NCBI RefSeq assembly: GCF_003515075.1
Contig: NZ_QWLV01000010.1
Span: forward strand, 47,665 to 111,664
Source of the DNA: Sphingomonas gilva
GTDB taxonomy: Bacteria; Pseudomonadota; Alphaproteobacteria; Sphingomonadales; Sphingomonadaceae
DNA: 64,000 nt
Reading direction: 5' to 3'
Part shown: positions 58,449 to 64,000 of the stretch, one piece after another
Layout: each line of letters begins with the position of its first letter
How positions within the stretch are numbered: position 1 is the stretch's first letter
Notes under the pieces: model-generated
Database searches by the model: none
Told to the model about the DNA's origin: nothing
Seen by the model: the letters and a program-made list of their open reading frames with translations, nothing else
Program-made: the position numbers and the translations under genes

Positions 58449-60677
58449 TTAGCGGCCCAAATTCTTGAACGCCAGCCGGAAGAGCACGCTGTCGCCCGAG
58501 CGCGCGTCGCCGATGTCCGAATAGTTGCGCCGCCAGGTCAGCCCGATCTCGATGCAATCGTCCTCATAGGCGACGCCCAGCCGGTGCCTGAGCGGCTCAT
58601 AGCCGTCGGCAAGCGACAGGGGATCCTCCTGGCGGTCGGTCAGGTCGATCACCGCCGATCCGAACACCGACCAGAAGCGCGCGAACGCGACCCGCCCGCC
58701 GACGCGCGCCTCCTCGCGATCCTGCAGGTCCTCCAGCTCGTCACCGATATCGCGGTTGAGACGCAGATAGCCGAGCTGCGCGTAGGTGCGCCGGCTGCCG
58801 ATCGTCGCGTCGATCTCGTTGCGGCGAACGGCGAGGTCGTCCTTGTCGAGCCGGTAGCGATGGGTGAAGGTGACGAAATCGCGGAACTTGACGCGCGTGC
58901 GCCCGACGATGTCGGACGTGCGGTCGAACAGGCCGGTTCCGTCGGGGAACAAGGTGGGCTGCGCGTCGAGGCGGTAGCTCTGGCCGACCGTCGCCTCGAG
59001 CGCGAAATCGGGCAGGTCCAGCGCATAGTCGACGCCGTAGGTGACGCGCGCCGAATCCTCGAACCGGTCGTAGCCCGGGAAGCGATTCAGGGCGAAGAGG
59101 TTCGAATCCTCCAGATCGACCGCCCGGGCGTCCTCATTGGGAATATCGAGATTGCGGACCGGCGGGGAGGCGACGAGCTGCACGCGCGGGGTGATCCGCT
59201 GCGTGCCCCCGAGAAACGCGCCGATGAACGGCCATTGCACGTCGACCGCGAGCGCGCCGATCACGCGCCCCTGCACGCCCTCCTCACCGCGATAGCCGAG
59301 GATCTCGGTCGAGAGCGTGTCGCTGGTGTGATAGACGTCGCCGCGCGCATAGGCGGTGAAGGTCACCTCCTGGCCCCAATCGGTCAGCTTGCGCAGGTCC
59401 CAGCGGGCGCCGGCGAAGGCGCGCTGCGTATCCTGCCCCTCTGTCCTCAGCAATGCGAGCGTATTGCCCTGCAGCTCGATCACGCCGCCGAGCAGCGGAT
59501 CGGCGATGCGGCGGCGATAGTCGATCGCGGGAAGGGCGATCGGCTGCTGCCCCTGCGGATCGCCGAAGCGCAGCGTCTGCACCGCCCAGCCGGCGATCTG
59601 GAGATAGCTGTCGCGGTCGATCCGCTCGGCCTTCACCACCGAACGCAGGCGATCGTCGTTGGACAGTTCGTAACGGCGCAGGAAGGTGCGGTCGGTCACC
59701 CGCCGGATCGATCCCGACACGCTCCATTCGGGGGAGAGCTGGAAGCGGCCCGAGGCGTCGATATAGCCGCGCAGCTCGTTCTGGCTGGCGTCGCCGGCCT
59801 CGGCGGTCTGGGGCAGCACGTCCGAATAGGTCAGGTGCCCCGCGATCCGGTAGGCGCCGTCCCCGGTCAGCGCGCGATATTCGCCCGAGATCATAGGCGC
59901 GACATTGCTGAACACGCGCGGGGTGACGACGAGATCGCGGTTGGGCGACAGCCGCCAATAATAGGGCGCGGCGATGTCGATGCCGTTGATGCTGTCATAG
60001 CGGACATCGGGCACCAGCAGGCCCGATCCGCCCAGATCGCCGGTCGGATGCGAGAAATTGGGGAGCGGCAGGGTGAAGCCGAACAGGGAGAAGCGCGCGC
60101 CCTTGTAGCTCATCCGCTCGCGCACCTGATCATAGGTGACGCGCACCGCCTCGATCTTCCACACCGGGTCCTTGGGACAGCCTTCGCTGTCGACCACCGC
60201 GCAGGGCGTGTAGGCGGCGCGATCGAGCGTGACGACGTCGCCGCCGCGCGTGCCGCGCTGCGCCGCGAGCCGGCCGCCTTCGTCGAGCACGATCAGCAGA
60301 TTCTGGACGACGCCGTCCTTCAGGCTGTCGGTCAGCTCGATCGAATCGCCGTAGGCGACATCGCCCTGCGGATTGACCACGGCGATGTTGCCCGTCGCCG
60401 TCACCTTGCCCGTGGCGCGGTTCCAGGTAACGCTGTCGGCGCGCAGGCGGTTGCCCTCGCGAAACAGGCGGACGTCGCCCGAGGCGGTGACGATCTCGGT
60501 CTCGTAATTATATTCGAGGCTGTTGGCGCTGAATTCGATCTGGTCGTCCTCGACCGGCGCGGTGGGGCTGGGCGGCGGCGGATCGACCGGGCGATCCTGC
60601 AGGTCCTGCGCGACCGCCGGGGCGGCGAGCGCGAGGCCGAGCGCGAAGGCTGCGGTGGCGAACAGTCCGTGGCGCAT
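58449..60677 (-). CDS. lptD: LPS-assembly protein LptD
   Basis: This 742-residue outer-membrane protein has a signal peptide (LFATAAFALGLALAAPAVAQ), an N-terminal OstA/jellyroll domain (IEFSANSLEYNYETEIVTAS, YGDSIELTDSLKDGVVQNLL) and a long C-terminal beta-barrel with repeated aromatic-polar strands, ending in FRLAFKNLGR. It inserts lipopolysaccharide or the related sphingolipid-based material into the outer leaflet. Two Cys at about 157 and 164 (CAVVDSEGC) form a close pair. It is divergent from pepA and leads the lptD-surA-pdxA-rsmA operon. Confidence 0.93.
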   Translation of the reverse strand: MRHGLFATAAFALGLALAAPAVAQDLQDRPVDPPPPSPTAPVEDDQIEFSANSLEYNYETEIVTASGDVRLFREGNRLRADSVTWNRATGKVTATGNIAVVNPQGDVAYGDSIELTDSLKDGVVQNLLIVLDEGGRLAAQRGTRGGDVVTLDRAAYTPCAVVDSEGCPKDPVWKIEAVRVTYDQVRERMSYKGARFSLFGFTLPLPNFSHPTGDLGGSGLLVPDVRYDSINGIDIAAPYYWRLSPNRDLVVTPRVFSNVAPMISGEYRALTGDGAYRIAGHLTYSDVLPQTAEAGDASQNELRGYIDASGRFQLSPEWSVSGSIRRVTDRTFLRRYELSNDDRLRSVVKAERIDRDSYLQIAGWAVQTLRFGDPQGQQPIALPAIDYRRRIADPLLGGVIELQGNTLALLRTEGQDTQRAFAGARWDLRKLTDWGQEVTFTAYARGDVYHTSDTLSTEILGYRGEEGVQGRVIGALAVDVQWPFIGAFLGGTQRITPRVQLVASPPVRNLDIPNEDARAVDLEDSNLFALNRFPGYDRFEDSARVTYGVDYALDLPDFALEATVGQSYRLDAQPTLFPDGTGLFDRTSDIVGRTRVKFRDFVTFTHRYRLDKDDLAVRRNEIDATIGSRRTYAQLGYLRLNRDIGDELEDLQDREEARVGGRVAFARFWSVFGSAVIDLTDRQEDPLSLADGYEPLRHRLGVAYEDDCIEIGLTWRRNYSDIGDARSGDSVLFRLAFKNLGR

Positions 60678-60836
60678 TACTCAGCCAAACACCCCAATCG
60701 CCCCCCTGACGGGGCGTCGAAGCGGCTGCCCTATCGCACCGCACCCGCGCCGTCCATCCAAGGGCGCGCCTTTGCGTCGGGCGGAGGGTGCGCCTAGATG
60801 GTCGCAATACCGATTCCCCTGAAAGGCTCGTCCGCA

Positions 60837-62306
60837 ATGAAAGTCCGCTTCGCCGATACGGCTCCCGACCGCATGCCCATCGCCTATCCGATCGCCAAGG
60901 GCGGGCTCGCCGGGACCGCGATCGGCGGGCTCGGCGCGGACGCCTCCACGCTGGTGCGCGCCTCGGCCGCCGGGGTGCGCTTCGAAGGCGAGGCGGGAAC
61001 GATCGCCGAGGCGTTCATCGCCGAAGGGAAGGGCACGCGGCGGATCATCCTGGTCGGCACCGGCGGGGGCACGCCGCAGGAATGGGAGCGCGCGGGCGGC
61101 GCTGTCGCCGCGCGGCTGCTGGTCTCCGGCGAGACCGGCGTGGCGATCGACCTGACCGGCAGCGCCGCCGACGCCGCGGCCGCCGCGCTGCTCGCAGCCG
61201 GCGCGCGCCAGCGCGCGTGGCGGCATGACGTCTATCGCACCAGGCTGGCCGACAAGCAGAAACCCACGCTGGAGGAAGTGACGATCGTCGGCGCGCCCGA
61301 GGGCAGCGACGCCGCCTGGGCGCATCAGGACGCGCTGACCCAGGGCGTCGCCTTCACCCGCGCGCTGGTGTCCGATCCGCCCAACATCCTGTTTCCCGAG
61401 GAATTCGTCGCGCGCTGCCGTGATATGGAGACGCTCGGCGTCAAGCTGACCGTGCTCGACGAGGCGGCGATGCGCGAGGCGGGCATGGGCGCGCTGCTGG
61501 GCGTCAGCCAGGGCTCCGTGCGCGAGGCGCGGCTGCTGGCGATGCACTGGAACGGCACCGGCAACGACGCCGATCCGCCGCTGGCGCTGGTCGGCAAGGG
61601 CGTGACCTTCGACACCGGCGGCATATCGCTGAAGCCCGGCCCCGGCATGGAGGACATGAAGTGGGACATGGGCGGCGCGGGCGCGGTCGCCGGCGCGATC
61701 CGTGCGCTGGCGCTGAGGAAGGCCAAGGCCAACGTCGTCGGCATCTGCGGGCTGGTCGAGAACATGCCCGACGGCGCGGCGCAGCGTCCCGGCGACATCG
61801 TCACCTCCATGTCCGGCCAGACGATCGAGATCCTCAACACCGACGCCGAGGGGCGGCTGGTGCTGTGCGACGCGATCACCTGGGTGCAGAAGCATTTCCG
61901 CCCCAGGACGATCGTCGATCTGGCGACGCTGACCGGCGCGATGATCATCGCGCTGGGCAACGAGCATGGCGGCCTGTTCTCCAACGACGACGAACTGGCC
62001 GAGAAGCTCGCCGCCGCTGGCAAGGCGGTGGGCGACCCGCTGTGGCGCTTCCCGCTGTCCGATGCCTACAACAAGCTGATCGACAGCCCCATCGCCGACA
62101 TGAAGAATGTCGGCCCGCGCGGCGCGGGATCGATCACCGCGGCGCAGTTCATCCAGCGCTTCGTCGACGAGGGCGTCAAATGGGCGCATCTCGACATCGC
62201 CGGGATGGTCTGGGCGGACAAGCCCGGCGCGACCTGGGACAAGGGCGCGACGGGGTATGGCGTGCGGCTGCTGGATCGGTTCGTTGCCGAGAATTTCGAG
62301 GCTTAG
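60837..62306 (+). CDS. pepA: Leucyl aminopeptidase (M17)
   Basis: The start at ATG 60837 gives 489 residues; the frame is open to 60798, but AAAGG is better placed for this start. The M17 signature NTDAEGRLVL and metal loop VGKGVTFDTGGISLKPG are present, with MKWDMGGAG. It removes N-terminal residues from peptides as a manganese or zinc hexamer in the cytoplasm. It is divergent from lptD, and a family B repeat follows its stop. Confidence 0.95.
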   Translation: MKVRFADTAPDRMPIAYPIAKGGLAGTAIGGLGADASTLVRASAAGVRFEGEAGTIAEAFIAEGKGTRRIILVGTGGGTPQEWERAGGAVAARLLVSGETGVAIDLTGSAADAAAAALLAAGARQRAWRHDVYRTRLADKQKPTLEEVTIVGAPEGSDAAWAHQDALTQGVAFTRALVSDPPNILFPEEFVARCRDMETLGVKLTVLDEAAMREAGMGALLGVSQGSVREARLLAMHWNGTGNDADPPLALVGKGVTFDTGGISLKPGPGMEDMKWDMGGAGAVAGAIRALALRKAKANVVGICGLVENMPDGAAQRPGDIVTSMSGQTIEILNTDAEGRLVLCDAITWVQKHFRPRTIVDLATLTGAMIIALGNEHGGLFSNDDELAEKLAAAGKAVGDPLWRFPLSDAYNKLIDSPIADMKNVGPRGAGSITAAQFIQRFVDEGVKWAHLDIAGMVWADKPGATWDKGATGYGVRLLDRFVAENFEA

Positions 62307-62307
62307 T

Positions 62308-62399
62308 CGTCGCCCCTGCGCAGGCAGGGGCCTCAGTCGGCAAGCGCAGAGTTCAGAAGTGCCACAAACCAAGCGGCCCCTGCCTGCGCAGGGGCGACG
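62308..62399. repeat. Family B palindrome pair between pepA and holC
   Basis: The 25-base arm at 62308-62332 and its perfect inverse at 62375-62399 are the same sequences as in the copy at 35743-35832. The 42-base spacer has cagtcggca near its left end and gccacaaacc near its right end. It begins two bases after the pepA stop, so it can serve as a transcript end. Confidence 0.9.
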
Positions 62400-62408
62400 G
62401 ACACAGCA

Positions 62409-62849
62409 ATGCAGGTCGATTTCTACCATCTGACCGCCACCCCGATCGAACGCGCGCTGCCGCGCATCGCCGAGCGGGTGCTGGAATCGGGCGCGCGGCT
62501 GCTGGTGGTGTCGGCGTCGGAGACGCAGCGCGGGCAGATCGACAAGGCGCTGTGGACCTATGCGCCCGACAGCTTCCTGCCCCACGCGCAGGCGGGCGGC
62601 GAGCGTGACGATGGCCAGCCGGTGCTGATCGCCGCCGATTGCGCCGCCGCCAACGGCGCGCGCCACATCGCGCTGATCGACGGCGAGTGGCGCGACGATG
62701 CGCTCGCCTTCGACCGCGCCTTCCACTTTTTCGACGAGACCGGAATAGAGGCGGCGCGCGCCGCGTGGCGCGGCCTCGCGACGCGCGAGGGCGTCGAGCG
62801 CCGCTACTGGAAGCAGAGCGAGGGCGGGCGCTGGGAACAGGTTGCCTGA
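62409..62849 (+). CDS. holC: DNA polymerase III chi subunit
   Basis: This 146-residue protein shows the HolC pattern: [31 protein letters not shown], and [19 protein letters not shown]. Chi links the clamp loader to single-strand-binding protein at the replication fork. The length is normal. It starts 10 bases after a family B repeat and is followed after 65 bases by ndk. Confidence 0.9.
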   Translation: MQVDFYHLTATPIERALPRIAERVLESGARLLVVSASETQRGQIDKALWTYAPDSFLPHAQAGGERDDGQPVLIAADCAAANGARHIALIDGEWRDDALAFDRAFHFFDETGIEAARAAWRGLATREGVERRYWKQSEGGRWEQVA

Positions 62850-62914
62850 ACCGCGCCCCGCGTCTAAGGGCGCGGCAAATCCATCATCACCACCCTATTA
62901 GAGGACAGCACGGC

Positions 62915-63337
62915 ATGGCCGCGACCCGCACCTTTTCGATCATCAAGCCCGACGCCACGCGCCGCAACCTGACCGGCGCGGTCACCAAGATGCTGGAGGA
63001 TGCGGGCCTGCGCGTCGTCGCCTCCAAGCGCATCCACATGACCCGCGAGCAGGCGGAGGGCTTCTACGCGGTGCACAAGGAGCGGCCCTTCTTCGGTGAG
63101 CTGGTCGATTTCATGATCTCCGGCCCCGTCGTGGTGCAGGTGCTCGAGGGCGAGGACGCGGTGAAGCGCAACCGCGACGTGATGGGCGCGACCAATCCCA
63201 AGGACGCGGCCGAGGGCACGATCCGCAAGACCCACGCCGAATCGATCGAGGCGAACACCGTCCATGGTTCGGATTCGGACGAGAATGCGGCGATCGAGAT
63301 CGCCTATTTCTTCAAGCCCGAAGAGATCGTCGGCTGA
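62915..63337 (+). CDS. ndk: Nucleoside diphosphate kinase
   Basis: The start at ATG 62915, after GAGGA, gives 140 residues. The longer frame overlaps holC. Family motifs are [27 protein letters not shown] and the active-site region [11 protein letters not shown], with the phosphorylated His. It equalises NTP and dNTP pools. Its TGA overlaps the apparent CTG start of the following GNAT gene (CTGA). Confidence 0.97.
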   Translation: MAATRTFSIIKPDATRRNLTGAVTKMLEDAGLRVVASKRIHMTREQAEGFYAVHKERPFFGELVDFMISGPVVVQVLEGEDAVKRNRDVMGATNPKDAAEGTIRKTHAESIEANTVHGSDSDENAAIEIAYFFKPEEIVG

Positions 63338-63864
63338 CGCCTGACTTCACCCTGCGGCGCGCCGCGGCCGAAGACGCCGCGGCGCTCGCGCTGGTCGGGG
63401 CGGCGACCTTCCTCGACGCGTTCGCCGGCATTCTCGACGGTCCCGATATCGTCGCGCATTGCGCCGCGAACAACAGCGCGGCCGCGTTCGGCAAATGGCT
63501 GGGCGACGGGGGCAGCGTCGTCTCGATCGCCGAGACCGCGACCGGCGGCGCGCCGGTCGGCTACACGGTGCTCACCGCGCCCGACCTGCCGATCGCGATC
63601 GGGCCCGGCGATATCGAGCTCAAGCGCATCTACGCACTGTCGCGGTTCCACGGAACGGGGCTGGGCGGGGCGCTGATGGAGCTGGCGCTCGACGATGCGC
63701 GGCGGGCGGGAAAGTCACGCGTGCTGCTCGGCGTGTACGGCGAAAACGCCCGCGCCCGGGCGTTCTACGAGCGCCATGGCTTCACGCTTTCGGGCAAGCG
63801 CGACTTCAGGGTCGGCGCGACCGTCCACCAGGATGTAATCTACGCGCGCGCGTTGAATCGTTGA
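63334..63864 (+). CDS. GNAT family N-acetyltransferase, apparent CTG start
   Basis: From CTG 63334 the frame gives [20 protein letters not shown] and 176 residues. It has the GNAT fold: an N-terminal LRRAAAEDA strand-helix, the acetyl-CoA loop [20 protein letters not shown] and the C-terminal [20 protein letters not shown]. No ATG, GTG or TTG occurs in frame between 63334 and 63568, and starting at 63568 would remove the first half of the fold. So translation probably starts at CTG, which overlaps the ndk stop. The substrate is unknown. Confidence 0.8.
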   Translation: MTPDFTLRRAAAEDAAALALVGAATFLDAFAGILDGPDIVAHCAANNSAAAFGKWLGDGGSVVSIAETATGGAPVGYTVLTAPDLPIAIGPGDIELKRIYALSRFHGTGLGGALMELALDDARRAGKSRVLLGVYGENARARAFYERHGFTLSGKRDFRVGATVHQDVIYARALNR

Positions 63865-63874
63865 TCGCCAATCT

Positions 63875-63897
63875 CGTCACCCCGGACTTGTTCCGGG
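63875..63897. repeat. Half of a family C palindrome, interrupted by an IS
   Basis: The sequence cgtcaccccggacttgttcc and ggg at 63875-63897 equals the left arm of the copy at 53357. It then breaks off at ttccggg, where the intact copies go on to gtccatcg. The IS30-type end begins at that break. The other half is presumably beyond the window. Confidence 0.75.
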
Positions 63898-64000
63898 TGT
63901 GGATTCACATTTGAAGTGCAACGGTTGGAGGAAGGCTTCGGCTGGGGTTTGGAAGCCGAGGCATTTGCGGGGTGTATTGTTGTAGCGGCGGACGAGCTTG
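63877..64000 (-). CDS. IS30-family transposase, C-terminal part (cut by window edge)
   Basis: On the minus strand the frame from 63999 reads KLVRRYNNTPRKCLGFQTPA, then EAFLQPLHFKCESTP, and stops at 63877-63879. The NNTPRKCLGF and TPAEAF motifs are the C-terminus of IS30-type DDE transposases (NxRPRKxLGxxTP). The last few codons run past the apparent element end into the host palindrome. Only about 40 residues are in the window, so the intactness of the element is unknown. Confidence 0.8.
   Translation of the reverse strand, partial: KLVRRYNNTPRKCLGFQTPAEAFLQPLHFKCESTPGTSPG
63898..64000. mobile_element. Right-edge IS30-type insertion sequence (partial)
   Basis: The IS seems to start at about 63898 with tgtggattcacatttgaagt, the point where the family C palindrome is interrupted. 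The transposase gene points leftward, with its end at this border. The exact terminal inverted repeat cannot be checked, as the far end is outside the window. Confidence 0.65.

Noticed and set aside
56667..60797. A 1376-codon open frame on the plus strand, antisense to pdxA, surA and lptD
   Set aside because: It mirrors the codon structure of well-supported genes in GC-rich DNA, has no recognisable domain and no independent start signals. It is a shadow frame.

Overview
This window is a G+C-rich bacterial chromosome segment that I place in the alphaproteobacterial order Sphingomonadales (Sphingomonas or a close relative). The reasons are the gene order nuoA-N/birA/coaX/rnj/DUF1467, the ChvG/ChvI-HprK-RapZ-PTS block beside pckA, an alphaproteobacterial-type SOS box before lexA, and several families of extragenic palindromes of the kind common in this group. 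The genus is inference. I found no rRNA, tRNA, CRISPR array or prophage. Almost all of the DNA is ordinary core chromosome with short intergenic gaps. The only clear mobile-element sequence is an IS30-type end at the right edge.

Layout. 1-4315: the tail of thiE, a frameshifted antitoxin remnant, three cell-wall enzymes (M15-like, L,D-transpeptidase, M23), efp and an inositol-monophosphatase-family gene. 4419-23087: a complete complex I operon (nuoA to nuoN) followed without a real gap by birA, coaX, RNase J and a DUF1467 gene. Two short membrane-protein ORFs sit in it, between nuoD and nuoE and between nuoE and nuoF. 23256-28226: a long coiled-coil membrane protein, a degenerate nucleotidyltransferase/membrane fusion and a histidine-kinase-like protein that lacks the phospho-accepting histidine. 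28227-28543 is non-coding and may hold an insertion-element remnant.

28544-36539: gltA and gltX on the minus strand, comEC, a GMC oxidoreductase and lexA. 36595-40705: moeA, moaC and trpC-trpD-trpG, all minus. 40809-48883: a small secreted protein, a META-domain lipoprotein, a SpoU methyltransferase, then HPr, EIIA, RapZ, HprK, ChvG and ChvI (minus), with pckA divergent. 48927-56030: a hypothetical protein, NfeD plus an SPFH protein, a CitE-like lyase, guaB, an RsmB-type methyltransferase, a TPR protein and rsmA. 56027-60677: pdxA, surA, lptD. 60837-64000: pepA, holC, ndk, a GNAT acetyltransferase and the IS30 end.

Functionally the region joins respiration (complex I), TCA cycle entry and gluconeogenesis (gltA, pckA), envelope biogenesis (lptD, surA, peptidoglycan enzymes), amino-acid, cofactor and nucleotide synthesis (trp, moa/moe, pdxA, coaX, guaB, ndk), translation (efp, gltX) and two regulatory hubs (LexA; ChvGI with the regulatory PTS).

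I see no wholly new multi-gene system. The most interesting points are: two uncharacterised membrane micro-ORFs in the nuo operon; a palindromic-repeat fragment that seems to have been translated into NuoG; two genes (birA and a GNAT gene) whose only sensible start is a CTG overlapping the upstream stop as CTGA; a histidine-kinase-like protein with Arg in place of the catalytic His; a nucleotidyltransferase-like/membrane fusion that has lost its catalytic signatures; and an IS30-type element inserted in the middle of a chromosomal palindrome.
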